This document shows, one piece after another, positions 1 to 6,348 of a stretch of 7,077 nucleotides of DNA. The position numbers and the translations under genes are program-made. The DNA lies in contig NVSZ01000006.1 of assembly GCA_002732845.1 (NCBI GenBank), positions 2,226-9,302 on the forward strand, given 5' to 3'. The stretch is from Rhodospirillaceae bacterium. GTDB taxonomy: Bacteria > Pseudomonadota > Alphaproteobacteria > Rhodospirillales > Magnetovibrionaceae. The notes under the pieces were generated by a model that saw only the letters and a program-made list of their open reading frames with translations, was not told where the DNA came from and did no database searches. Position 1 is the first letter of the stretch; every line of letters starts with the position of its first letter.

Positions 1-684
1 GCGTATTTCACCTTTCGAAGCCGCCTAGACGGGCCTTTGTTTACATCCGTTTTTCAAGGCAGCGTCCGTTTTAACACCTATATCGCTTTGGCGTTGGTTG
101 AATCTATTTATGGCGCGGTGGGGGTTGCCAGTGGCGGGCTGATCTCTGGATTTTTGATCGTCGTCATCAATGTGTTGTGCATCAGTTTTATGTCCACCGT
201 GTTGCACAGCGGGCGACCATCCCCTTCCAAAATCATCCGCGAATTGATCAAAAACCCATTGATCATTGCATGTTTGTTGGGGGGCGCGATTAATTATTCC
301 GGCCTTTCGTTTGCCGTATGGATTGATGCATCCTTGGCCCTGATCGCCCGTATGGCATTACCGATCGCGTTGCTGTGCGTGGGCGCATCGTTGAGTTTGC
401 GGCGCTTGAAAGGCGACCTGACCCCGGCGTTAACGTCCAGCTTTTTTCAATTTGTCTTAAAACCCCTGCTCGCGTTTGGCCTCGCAAAGACTTTGGGCTT
501 ATCCGTGATGGCGACCACCATCGTGGTCATTTTCATGGCCGTCCCCACCGCCGTATCGTCTTATATCCTGGCCAGAAAACTGGGCGGAGACCAAGACACC
601 ATGGCCACCATAATAACCTTCCAAACCCTAGCAGCCTTCGCCACCCTAACCATCACGCTGTCGTTGCTGCAGATGTATGCGTAA
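1..684 (+). CDS. AEC-family transporter (auxin efflux carrier-like), C-terminal part
   Basis: This is the C-terminal ~227 residues of an inner-membrane permease of the AEC (auxin efflux carrier / malonate transporter-like) family. The frame is open from base 1, so the true start lies outside the window. The TTG at 37 is an internal Leu codon, because family-like sequence (AYFTFRSRLDGP) precedes it. Family features visible are FQGSVRFNTYI near the left end, the segment MALPIALLCVGASLSL, and MAVPTAVSSYILARKLGGD followed by a hydrophobic C-terminal helix. About six hydrophobic segments can be seen, consistent with the second half of a ten-helix carrier. Family members are usually about 310 residues, so roughly 80-90 residues are missing. 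Known substrates in the family include organic acids and possibly auxin-like compounds, but the sequence does not reveal the substrate here. The gene ends at TAA 682-684, with no clear hairpin terminator before the next gene. Family assignment is firm; substrate is unknown. Confidence 0.9.
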   Translation, partial: AYFTFRSRLDGPLFTSVFQGSVRFNTYIALALVESIYGAVGVASGGLISGFLIVVINVLCISFMSTVLHSGRPSPSKIIRELIKNPLIIACLLGGAINYSGLSFAVWIDASLALIARMALPIALLCVGASLSLRRLKGDLTPALTSSFFQFVLKPLLAFGLAKTLGLSVMATTIVVIFMAVPTAVSSYILARKLGGDQDTMATIITFQTLAAFATLTITLSLLQMYA

Positions 685-692
685 AATAATAG

Positions 693-721
693 TTGGAACA
701 AAACAAGAACATGTGTAGGGT
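693..721 (+). promoter_or_regulatory. Candidate sigma70-type promoter for the 90-residue protein gene
   Basis: TTGGAA (693-698) and TAGGGT (716-721) are separated by 17 bases, matching the consensus boxes at 4/6 and 3/6 positions. The 76-base gap between the transporter and the small gene is large enough for a separate promoter. The -10 box is poor, so this is only a candidate; read-through from the transporter gene is the alternative. Confidence 0.2.
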
Positions 722-760
722 GTGACTCTTAGGATTCGCATTTGACCGGAGGAAATTGTC

Positions 761-1033
761 ATGTCTCTTATGTTTGAAGTTCACGCCGTTGGCGAAAGCA
801 AGGTTGCTCATCCGCCTTTTACAACATTGGAAAAGGCCAAGGCTCATGGGGCCAAGGTCATCGATGATGGTTCGTCCGTTTGGATTGAAGGCACCATGAT
901 CAATAACGATCCGGAAAACCCTGTGCCGATGTGGGGCTTTCGCTATGATAAAAACATCAGCACATGGGTCGAAACCAGTCTGCCGTTTAACATCGAAGAA
1001 CTGTTTAACACTGCGGCACCGTATCCGTTATAA
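761..1033 (+). CDS. Conserved-looking 90-residue protein of unknown function
   Basis: I do not recognise this family. The gene has a strong Shine-Dalgarno, GGAGGA at 748-753, seven bases before ATG 761, which fixes the start and argues that the gene is real. The product is small and soluble-looking, with no signal peptide, membrane segment or cysteine. By eye it suggests a mixed alpha/beta fold: strand FEVHAV (5-10), helix TLEKAKAHGAKVID (22-35), strand SSVWIEGTM (38-46), then an aromatic stretch MWGFRYDKNISTWVE (57-71). The pattern of a helix rich in Ala and Lys followed by V-x-I-E resembles small uncharacterised proteins, but I cannot name a domain. It follows the transporter gene on the same strand and ends just before a hairpin terminator, so it may be monocistronic or the last gene of a transcript. 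Coding status is likely; function is unknown. Confidence 0.8.
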   Translation: MSLMFEVHAVGESKVAHPPFTTLEKAKAHGAKVIDDGSSVWIEGTMINNDPENPVPMWGFRYDKNISTWVETSLPFNIEELFNTAAPYPL

Positions 1034-1041
1034 GCAAATAC

Positions 1042-1076
1042 AAAAAAACCGCCTCTCATGAGAGAAGCGGTTTTTT
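1042..1076. terminator. Bidirectional rho-independent terminator between convergent genes
   Basis: CCGC (1049-1052) pairs with GCGG (1067-1070), and CTCT (1053-1056) pairs with AGAG (1061-1064) around a CATG loop, leaving a two-A bulge at 1065-1066. Seven A's (1042-1048) flank the stem on the left and six T's (1071-1076) on the right, so a U-tract follows the hairpin in both directions. It sits between the + strand small gene (stop at 1033) and the - strand gatB (stop at 1102), and should end both transcripts. Confidence 0.88.
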
Positions 1077-1101
1077 ATGATTTAGCGAATTAAGTCGGCA
1101 A

Positions 1102-2559
1102 TCAACCGTCGAGTTTTTCTTTCAACAGTTTATTGACTTGGCCGGGGTTTGCTTTGCCTTGGGTGGCTTTCATCACTTGGCCGACGAACCAGCCAAGGAT
1201 TTTTTCGTTGCCGCCTTTGTATTGTTCGACCTGATTTGGACCTGCGGCAATCGCGGCGTCGACGGCGGCTTCGATGGCCCCCGTATCGGTGATTTGCTTG
1301 AGGCCTCTGTCTTCGACGATTTTGGCCGGAGCCTCGCCCGTTTCCAACATCACTTCGAACACGTCCTTAGCGATTTTATTGGAAATGGTATCGTCAGAAA
1401 TCAAATCCAGCAATTCCCCTAGGTGCCCCGCCGTAATGGGGCTTTCGGTGATGCTGAGGCTACGATCCGACAACACACCAAACAGGTTATTAATCACCCA
1501 GTTGGCCGCCAGCTTTTGATCGCGTCCTTCGGCCACCGCTTCGAAATAGGTTGCCGTATCTTTTTCCGCAACCAACACGCCCGCGTCATATGGCGACAAA
1601 CCAAAATCACCGACATAACGATTTTTGCGATCATCAGGCAGTTCCGGCAATTCGGCTTTCAGTTCTTCGATCAGTTCATCGGTGAAAATCAGCGGCAACA
1701 AATCGGGGTCTGGGAAATAGCGATAATCGTGCGCATTTTCTTTTGACCGCATGGACCGGGTTTCTATTTTTTTGGAATCGAACAGCCGGGTTTCTTGAAC
1801 CACTTGACCACCGTTGTCGTAAACACCAACTTGGCGCTTGGCTTCAAATTCGATCACTTGCATGATGAAGCGAACCGAGTTTACGTTTTTGGTTTCCGCA
1901 CGGGTGCGCAATTCGTCTGAACCCACCGGGCGCACAGAAACGTTGACGTCGCACCGCATGGAGCCTTGATCCATATTGCCATCGCACGTTCCAAGGTAGC
2001 GAACGATTGAGCGCATTTTACGCACAAACGCTCCGGCTTCTTCGGGGCTGCGCATGTCGGGGTCAGAGACCACTTCCATCAACGCCACACCGCAACGGTT
2101 CAAATCGATAAAGGACCGCTTGGGGTCTTGATCGTGCATCGATTTACCCGCGTCTTGTTCCAAGTGCAGGCGTTCGATGCCCACATCTCGAGACGTGCCG
2201 TCGGGCATATCCAAGGTCAGTGTGCCCGCACCCACAATGGGTTTATCGGCCTGACTGATTTGGTAACCCTGTGGCAGATCGGCATAAAAATAGTTTTTAC
2301 GCGCAAACACAGAGGTTTTGTTGATTTTAGCTTTCAGGCCCAATCCGGTGCGGATCGCTTGACGCACACATTCTTCGTTGATCACGGGCAACATGCCGGG
2401 CATGGCCGCATCAACGACGGATACATGGGTATTTGGCTCACCACCAAATAAAGTTGAAGCGCCGGAAAATAGCTTTGATTCGGAAATCACTTGGCAGTGA
2501 ACTTCCAAGCCAATGACCACTTCCCAATCGCACGTTTCGCCTTTAATAAGATATGACAT
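1102..2559 (-). CDS. gatB: Asp-tRNA(Asn)/Glu-tRNA(Gln) amidotransferase subunit B
   Basis: GatB is the tRNA-binding and kinase subunit of cytoplasmic GatCAB. It phosphorylates the Glu or Asp attached to misacylated tRNA and receives ammonia from GatA to give Gln-tRNA or Asn-tRNA. The 485 residues match full family length. Clear signatures are GLEVHCQ (17-23), [15 protein letters not shown] (89-103), [14 protein letters not shown] (197-210), TKNVNSVR (223-230) and [16 protein letters not shown] (271-286). H21 and E134 have the same spacing as metal-binding residues I recall from the Staphylococcus aureus enzyme. The region from about 335 to 483 is the helical GatB/Yqey tail that contacts tRNA, ending in [14 protein letters not shown] 2559 is preceded by GGAGG (2568-2572, on the complement) inside the last gatA codons. 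Only three bases separate it from the gatA stop, so translation is probably coupled. It is the last gene of the operon, followed by a terminator. Nothing is truncated. Confidence 0.98.
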   Translation of the reverse strand: MSYLIKGETCDWEVVIGLEVHCQVISESKLFSGASTLFGGEPNTHVSVVDAAMPGMLPVINEECVRQAIRTGLGLKAKINKTSVFARKNYFYADLPQGYQISQADKPIVGAGTLTLDMPDGTSRDVGIERLHLEQDAGKSMHDQDPKRSFIDLNRCGVALMEVVSDPDMRSPEEAGAFVRKMRSIVRYLGTCDGNMDQGSMRCDVNVSVRPVGSDELRTRAETKNVNSVRFIMQVIEFEAKRQVGVYDNGGQVVQETRLFDSKKIETRSMRSKENAHDYRYFPDPDLLPLIFTDELIEELKAELPELPDDRKNRYVGDFGLSPYDAGVLVAEKDTATYFEAVAEGRDQKLAANWVINNLFGVLSDRSLSITESPITAGHLGELLDLISDDTISNKIAKDVFEVMLETGEAPAKIVEDRGLKQITDTGAIEAAVDAAIAAGPNQVEQYKGGNEKILGWFVGQVMKATQGKANPGQVNKLLKEKLDG

Positions 2560-2562
2560 TGT

Positions 2563-4035
2563 TTAGTCCTCCACCCCTGAATGCAGGGTAAAGCCCGCGC
2601 TGGTTTCCAAAACACCGGCAACTTTCAGCACCGTTTCTTCATCAAACGGACGTCCCAAAATTTGCAAACCCAAAGGCAATCCAGCCGCATTCAAACCCGC
2701 CGGAATGGAAATACCGGGAAGCCCAGCCAACGAGGCCGGAACCGTGAACACATCGTTCAAATACATGGCGACCGGATCTTCTTGTTTTTCACCCAAAGCA
2801 AATGCGGCGCTTGGTGCGGTGGGGGTTAAGATCGCATCGACGTCTTCAAACGCCTTGGTAAAATCAGCCGCGATCAAGGTGCGAACTTTTTGCGCCTTGA
2901 TATAATACGCATCGTAATACCCAGAGCTTAGCACATATGTGCCCATCAGAATACGCCGCTTCACTTCGTGGCCAAAGCCTTCGCCACGGGTGTTCATATA
3001 CATGTCGTCCAAGCTGTCGCCTTCGACGCGCAAGCCATAGCGCACGCCGTCATAACGGGCCAAGTTGGCCGACGCTTCCGCCGGAGCCACGATGTAATAC
3101 GTCGGCAAAGCGTATTTGGTGTGCGGCAAAGAAATATCGACAACTTCAGCACCTTGAGCCTTCAGCCATTCGATGCCTTGGTCCCATAACGCTTGAATTT
3201 CTGCGTCCATGCCGTCCATTTTGTATTCAGCAGGAATGCCGATTTTCAGGCCTTTGATGTCGCCTGTCAGAGCCGCTTCAAAATCGGGAACATCCATCGG
3301 AGCAGATGTTGAATCCTTGGCATCGTGTCCCGCCATGGCTTGCAGCATAATCGCCGCATCGCGCACGGTTTGGGTCATCGGTCCGGCTTGATCTAATGAG
3401 CTGGCAAACGCAATGGTTCCCCAACGCGAACACCGACCATAGGTGGGTTTCAGCCCCGTAATACCGCAAAAGCTGGCGGGTTGGCGGATAGAACCACCGG
3501 TATCGGTGCCCGTTGCCGCCATCGCCATGCGTCCGGCAACGGCTGCGGCTGATCCACCAGAGCTTCCGCCCGGAACCAAATCTTTACCATCAGCGCCGAC
3601 CCAAGGGTTTTTCACTTCGCCGTAATAAGACGTAATATTGGCCGAGCCCATGGCGAATTCGTCCAAGTTGGTTTTGCCCAACATGACCGCGCCAGCGTCG
3701 CGCAAATTTGCCGTAACGGTGGACTCATACGCGGGCGTAAAGCCATCTAAAATGTGGCTTCCTGCCGTGGTCAAAACACCATCGGTGCAAAACAAATCTT
3801 TGATGGCGACCGGAATACCGTCCATGGCGCCAAGGCTTTCGCCTTTGGCGCGGCGATCATCGGATGCTTTTGCGCGTTGCAAAGCCAGCTCCGGCGTTTC
3901 GGTGATAAACGCGTTTAAGTCCCGTCCGGCTTCCATGGCTTTCAGGTAAGCTTGGGTCAGCTCGACCGATGTGCATTCGCCAGCGGCCAGTTTATCGCGC
4001 GCTTGGGCAATGGTGAGTTTTGTTAAATCGCTCAT
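2563..4035 (-). CDS. gatA: Asp-tRNA(Asn)/Glu-tRNA(Gln) amidotransferase subunit A (glutaminase)
   Basis: GatA is the amidase-signature subunit that hydrolyses glutamine and channels ammonia to GatB. With the start at ATG 4035 it has 490 residues, the usual length. The Ser-cisSer-Lys triad is intact: K79 in [10 protein letters not shown]158 in [11 protein letters not shown] and S182 (nucleophile) in [17 protein letters not shown]79 has the same number as in the S. aureus enzyme, and the 24-residue spacing between the serines is also the same. Further conserved blocks are [32 protein letters not shown] and [14 protein letters not shown]. The frame stays open upstream to an ATG at 4092, but that start would overlap gatC by 53 bases and add an unrelated W/P-rich 19-residue leader. 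GGAG at 4043-4046 (complement) lies seven bases before 4035 and favours the shorter form, which begins [11 protein letters not shown]. Four bases separate it from gatC. Confidence 0.98.
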   Translation of the reverse strand: MSDLTKLTIAQARDKLAAGECTSVELTQAYLKAMEAGRDLNAFITETPELALQRAKASDDRRAKGESLGAMDGIPVAIKDLFCTDGVLTTAGSHILDGFTPAYESTVTANLRDAGAVMLGKTNLDEFAMGSANITSYYGEVKNPWVGADGKDLVPGGSSGGSAAAVAGRMAMAATGTDTGGSIRQPASFCGITGLKPTYGRCSRWGTIAFASSLDQAGPMTQTVRDAAIMLQAMAGHDAKDSTSAPMDVPDFEAALTGDIKGLKIGIPAEYKMDGMDAEIQALWDQGIEWLKAQGAEVVDISLPHTKYALPTYYIVAPAEASANLARYDGVRYGLRVEGDSLDDMYMNTRGEGFGHEVKRRILMGTYVLSSGYYDAYYIKAQKVRTLIAADFTKAFEDVDAILTPTAPSAAFALGEKQEDPVAMYLNDVFTVPASLAGLPGISIPAGLNAAGLPLGLQILGRPFDEETVLKVAGVLETSAGFTLHSGVED

Positions 4036-4039
4036 GTCT

Positions 4040-4327
4040 TTACTCCACCACTTTGGGGACGGTGTAAAAACCGTCTTCGTTGTCAGGGGCATTTTTCAAC
4101 ACCGCATCCCGGCAATCGCCATCGTTCACAACGTCTTTGCGCTGGGGCAAGCTTACATTCACAACGGATGCCATGGGTTCAACACCATCGGTGTCTAATT
4201 CTTGCAATTGTTCGATCCAGCCCATAATGGCGGAAAGTTCACCTGCGAGTGGCTCAAGCTTGTCTTCCTCAACACGAATGCGTGCCAAGTAAGCAATATT
4301 TTTCACGGTGTCCTGATCGAGGGACAT
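4040..4327 (-). CDS. gatC: Asp-tRNA(Asn)/Glu-tRNA(Gln) amidotransferase subunit C
   Basis: GatC is the small subunit that wraps around the GatA-GatB interface and stabilises the amidotransferase. The product is 95 residues, typical for the family. It starts [19 protein letters not shown], the usual N-terminal helix motif with ARI(R/A). It continues with a second helix ([25 protein letters not shown]) and ends with the [10 protein letters not shown] tail, which matches the common 'FxVPKVVE' ending. ATG 4327 has GGGAG (4338-4342, complement) ten bases upstream, a slightly long spacing. It is first in gatC-gatA-gatB, whose close packing (4 and 3 bases between genes) indicates a single mRNA and fixed stoichiometry. 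An 82-base gap separates it from the SH3-like gene upstream on the same strand, so gatCAB may have its own promoter, be read through from the GNAT-SH3 transcript, or both. Confidence 0.96.
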   Translation of the reverse strand: MSLDQDTVKNIAYLARIRVEEDKLEPLAGELSAIMGWIEQLQELDTDGVEPMASVVNVSLPQRKDVVNDGDCRDAVLKNAPDNEDGFYTVPKVVE

Positions 4328-4328
4328 A

Positions 4329-4351
4329 AGACGACGTCTCCCATATGTGGG
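4329..4351. repeat. Two adjacent short inverted repeats overlapping the gatC ribosome-binding site
   Basis: AGACG-A-CGTCT (4329-4339) and CCCA-TATG-TGGG (4340-4351) lie side by side directly upstream of the gatC ATG. In the mRNA the second could fold into a four-base-pair stem holding the GGG of the GGGAG Shine-Dalgarno. The stems are short, so they may be chance. Confidence 0.35.
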
Positions 4352-4366
4352 TTAAATGAAGGGCGG

Positions 4367-4395
4367 AAAGTAACACTCACGTGTGGACTGCGCAA
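4367..4395 (-). promoter_or_regulatory. Candidate weak promoter for gatCAB
   Basis: Read on the complementary strand, TTGCGC (4395-4390) and TACTTT (4372-4367) are 17 bases apart, matching consensus boxes at 4/6 and 3/6. This would place transcription start near 4360 and give a leader of about 33 bases before gatC. It is the best spaced pair I found in the SH3-gatC gap, but it is weak. Confidence 0.22.
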
Positions 4396-4409
4396 GATCA
4401 ACTGAGCGC

Positions 4410-5225
4410 TTATTCAGACTTTGTGAACAAGGTTTCCCAAGCTTTGGGCGTCCAGCTGGCGACCGAGCCTTCAAGCGTTTGTTTCAAAGCGTCTTTTATG
4501 GATGTGCTTTCAAAGGACTGGGGTTTTGGTGGTGTCGCAAAACGGGGCAAAGAATGGCCGTTAAAGGTCACTTTTCCAGTTTTTGGGTGGTAAAAATAGC
4601 GGGTGGTCAGATACTCTTCAAAGCCATCGCCAATGGATCGCACATCCAAGCCAATTAAATGCACGCCTTTGCGTTCAATCACCGGGGATTCTGTTAAGAA
4701 CATATGGGCGTAAAAGGTGGCCGCACCGTTTGCGCTGGCACAGCGAAAACGCACTTCGTAATCGGCGGTATCGAAACTAGCACCTTCGACTTTGACTTTG
4801 CGTTCAAATCGAAAACGATAGCCACACGCCACGCCAATCTCTTTGTTGGACGATGTGAAAGACCCTATAAATTGTTCATCCAAGGCTCCGTCTACTACGG
4901 GAACCAGCATTTTGGCAAAAACAAAACCCAAGGTTTCCCCGTCTTTGCTGACCGCGATCCAGCCGCCTTTAGCGTGTTTGCCAATGGCGCGAACCCGCAC
5001 ACCTTCTTTTAAACCCGCAACCCGTTTGAATTTGGTATCGGGACCGCTGCGCACGTTGACGTCTCCGGTCACTTCGAACACGCCACTCATGGGGCTCAGT
5101 TCGACATCCATGACGGTGATGGTTTCTTGGGTTTCTTGGGTTTCTTGGGTTTCTTGGGCATTTGCGGGCATCCCCCACAAATACACCAAAACCATAAACC
5201 AAAATGGTGCAAAAAATTTATTCAT
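4410..5225 (-). CDS. Secreted SH3-like domain protein with N-terminal QET repeats
   Basis: The 271-residue product starts with a signal peptide: MNKFFAPF, a hydrophobic core FWFMVLVYLW, and a cleavage motif ANA|Q after residue 23, so it should be exported to the periplasm. The mature end begins with four QET repeats (24-35). Residues about 49-110 look like a bacterial SH3-like domain: TGDVNVRSGPDTKFKRVAGL, EGVRVRAIGKHAKGGWIAVS and GFVFAKMLVPV give the usual N-V-R-S-G-P, G-W and G-(F/Y)-V pattern. Such domains in envelope proteins often bind peptidoglycan or peptides. The C-terminal ~150 residues (about 118-271) are a domain I do not recognise, with two cysteines (C134, C161) that could form a disulfide in the periplasm. 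ATG 5225 overlaps the GNAT stop as ATGA and has no Shine-Dalgarno of its own, implying translation by reinitiation. Export and SH3-like fold are well supported; function is unknown. Confidence 0.88.
   Translation of the reverse strand: MNKFFAPFWFMVLVYLWGMPANAQETQETQETQETITVMDVELSPMSGVFEVTGDVNVRSGPDTKFKRVAGLKEGVRVRAIGKHAKGGWIAVSKDGETLGFVFAKMLVPVVDGALDEQFIGSFTSSNKEIGVACGYRFRFERKVKVEGASFDTADYEVRFRCASANGAATFYAHMFLTESPVIERKGVHLIGLDVRSIGDGFEEYLTTRYFYHPKTGKVTFNGHSLPRFATPPKPQSFESTSIKDALKQTLEGSVASWTPKAWETLFTKSE
5123..5158. repeat. Perfect 9-bp tandem repeat, four copies, in-frame in the SH3-like gene
   Basis: The unit TTTCTTGGG (+ strand) occurs four times head-to-tail without a mismatch. On the coding strand it reads as codons CAA GAA ACC (QET). 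Because 9 is a multiple of 3, gain or loss of copies by slippage would lengthen or shorten the mature N-terminus without breaking the frame. Confidence 0.97.
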
Positions 5226-5722
5226 GACGTTTTTGAATCCAACAGCCGATACATTATATACGCATCAACATAGCCTTTTTGGGCGTGAAGGAAAGCTTCG
5301 GCCAATGTGCCAACAATTTCGAACCCCAGTTTTTGCCACAGATGCACGGCAGCTGGATTGGTGCTGACCACCAAATTGTATTGCATGGCGCGGTAGCCTA
5401 AGTCTCGTGCGGCTTGCAAAGAATGTTCACACAAAGCCCGCCCCAAACCCCGCCCGCGCTGATCTTTGCGCACCATATATCCGGCGTTACACACGTGGGC
5501 ACCGTTGGTCGGTTGGTTGTCTCTTATATAATAAGTACCAACAACCTCGCCTTCATCGACCGCCACAAAAACATGCTGTTCGGGCTTCATCCACAGATAT
5601 TTCGCCTCGTCCTTGGACGTATCGGTGGCATACGGATAGGTCTCGCCAGATTTCACCACAGCCTCAAATATCGTCCAAATTCCGGGCCAGTCCTGGGCGG
5701 TTGCTTTGCGGATTGTGTACAT
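5222..5722 (-). CDS. GNAT-family N-acetyltransferase
   Basis: This is a 166-residue, single-domain, cytoplasmic GCN5-related acetyltransferase that transfers acetyl from acetyl-CoA to an unidentified amine. The acetyl-CoA pyrophosphate loop is QRGRGLGRAL (88-97), the classic Q/R-x-x-G-x-G/A motif at the start of an alpha helix (ALCEHSLQAARDLGY). Motif B follows as NLVVSTNPAAVHLWQKLGFEIVGTL (116-140), with N123 and the W129-x-x-LGF signature. The C-terminal strand YVDAYIMYRLL completes the fold. The opening MYTIRKATAQDWPGIW is a typical GNAT start, so ATG 5722 is accepted even though no good Shine-Dalgarno precedes it. Its stop overlaps the start of the SH3-like gene, so the two are almost certainly co-transcribed. 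It diverges from ruvX across 61 bases. The substrate (small molecule or protein) cannot be inferred; nothing suggests RimI-type ribosomal specificity. Confidence 0.94.
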   Translation of the reverse strand: MYTIRKATAQDWPGIWTIFEAVVKSGETYPYATDTSKDEAKYLWMKPEQHVFVAVDEGEVVGTYYIRDNQPTNGAHVCNAGYMVRKDQRGRGLGRALCEHSLQAARDLGYRAMQYNLVVSTNPAAVHLWQKLGFEIVGTLAEAFLHAQKGYVDAYIMYRLLDSKTS

Positions 5723-5748
5723 TTGATAAAAAATTCTCTTAAAGCCTG

Positions 5749-5777
5749 TTGGATCAAACCGAGACTACAGCTATGTT
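5749..5777 (+). promoter_or_regulatory. Candidate promoter for ruvX, placed for a leaderless or near-leaderless mRNA
   Basis: TTGGAT (5749-5754, 3/6) and TATGTT (5772-5777, 4/6) are 17 bases apart. A start site about seven bases after the -10 box falls at the ruvX ATG (5784). This fits the absence of a good Shine-Dalgarno there; only a GAG at 5778-5780 could serve. Confidence 0.3.
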
Positions 5778-5790
5778 GAGCTTATGACAA
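5762..5790 (-). promoter_or_regulatory. Candidate promoter for the GNAT-SH3 transcript
   Basis: On the complement, TTGTCA (5790-5785, 5/6 to consensus) and TAGTCT (5767-5762, 3/6) are 17 bases apart. Transcription would begin near 5755, giving a leader of about 30 bases. The -35 box sits inside the first codons of ruvX and the element overlaps the candidate ruvX promoter. Confidence 0.3.
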
Positions 5791-6254
5791 TTCTGGACCT
5801 CAAAGATATTAAATCCACCCTGAAACGCCATCAGCGACTGATGGGTTTGGACCTCGGCTCGAAAACCATCGGCGTGGCGTTATCGGACACCATGTTGACG
5901 GTGGCAAGCCCGGTCGAAACCATCCACAAAGGCAAATTCACCAAAGACGCCAATCACCTGATTGATTTGATCAAAGAACATGATGTCGGCGGATTGATCT
6001 TGGGCATGCCATACAACATGGATGGCACCGAAGGCCCACGTTGCCAATCGACCCGCGACTTCGCCATAAATTTCACAAACCTGCTGGAATTTCCCATCGG
6101 CATCTGGGACGAACGCCTCAGCACATCAGCCGTCGAACGCATGCTGGTCAAAGACGTCGACATGACCAGAAGCCGCCGCGCCGAAGTCATCGACAAGCTA
6201 GCCGCGACCTACATTTTGCAGGGGGCTTTGGATGCGATTGGGTATTTAGAGTAA
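5784..6254 (+). CDS. ruvX: RuvX/YqgF, putative pre-16S rRNA nuclease / Holliday junction resolvase-like protein
   Basis: This protein has a RNase H-like fold. Family members are implicated in 5'-end maturation of 16S rRNA and in Holliday junction resolution; both roles are reported for the family and cannot be separated here. The product is 156 residues, close to the alphaproteobacterial length. Motifs are GLDLGSKTIGVALSD (21-35), GLILGMPYNMDGTEGP (70-85), IWDERLSTSAVERML (107-121) and IDKLAATYILQGAL (136-149). The acidic metal-binding triad is complete as D23, E110 and D137. The start ATG 5784 gives MTILDLKDIK before the core, the extension seen in alphaproteobacterial homologues. The next in-frame ATG (residue 20) would leave only three residues before D23 and remove conserved sequence. 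It diverges from the GNAT-SH3-gatCAB strand. No hairpin terminator follows in the 94-base gap to the next gene. Confidence 0.96.
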   Translation: MTILDLKDIKSTLKRHQRLMGLDLGSKTIGVALSDTMLTVASPVETIHKGKFTKDANHLIDLIKEHDVGGLILGMPYNMDGTEGPRCQSTRDFAINFTNLLEFPIGIWDERLSTSAVERMLVKDVDMTRSRRAEVIDKLAATYILQGALDAIGYLE

Positions 6255-6280
6255 GGGGAGCCCGAAACATCTTCAGCGAC

Positions 6281-6309
6281 TTGCAATACATTCACAGGCT
6301 AGGTAACAT
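6281..6309 (+). promoter_or_regulatory. Candidate sigma70-type promoter for the Sel1-like gene
   Basis: TTGCAA (6281-6286) and TAACAT (6304-6309) are exactly 17 bases apart, each matching consensus at 4 of 6 positions. A start near 6316 would leave a leader of about 33 bases before ATG 6349. This is the best promoter-like pair in the 94-base gap after ruvX. Confidence 0.38.
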
Positions 6310-6348
6310 CCCTGAATAGTTGTACTTTCCTAAAAACATTGGGACTTC

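Noticed and set aside
37..39. TTG at 37 as the start of the AEC transporter
   Set aside because: The frame is open to base 1 with family-like residues before it, and the family is about 80-90 residues longer, so the gene simply runs off the window.
3638..3949. + strand open frame (103 codons) inside gatA
   Set aside because: A shadow of a conserved coding strand. gatA shows full-length amidase-signature conservation across this stretch.
4036..4092. Upstream in-frame ATG (4092) that would give GatA 19 extra residues
   Set aside because: It would overlap gatC by 53 bases, the added residues do not resemble GatA, and a good GGAG site sits before ATG 4035. With the shorter start the catalytic Lys is K79, as in the characterised enzyme.
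4843..5367. Long + strand open frame (174 codons) antisense to the SH3-like gene, with WVS repeats
   Set aside because: The WVS repeats are only the complement of the QET-encoding 9-bp array. The frame has no ribosome site or recognisable domain and lies over two well-supported - strand genes.
5414..5779. + strand open frame (121 codons) antisense to the GNAT gene
   Set aside because: The opposite strand encodes a clear acetyltransferase with motifs A and B; the antisense product resembles nothing and ends in the divergent promoter region.
6255..6348. Possible terminator or small RNA between ruvX and the Sel1-like gene
   Set aside because: I found no stem with a following T-tract, and nothing beyond one promoter-like pair of boxes.
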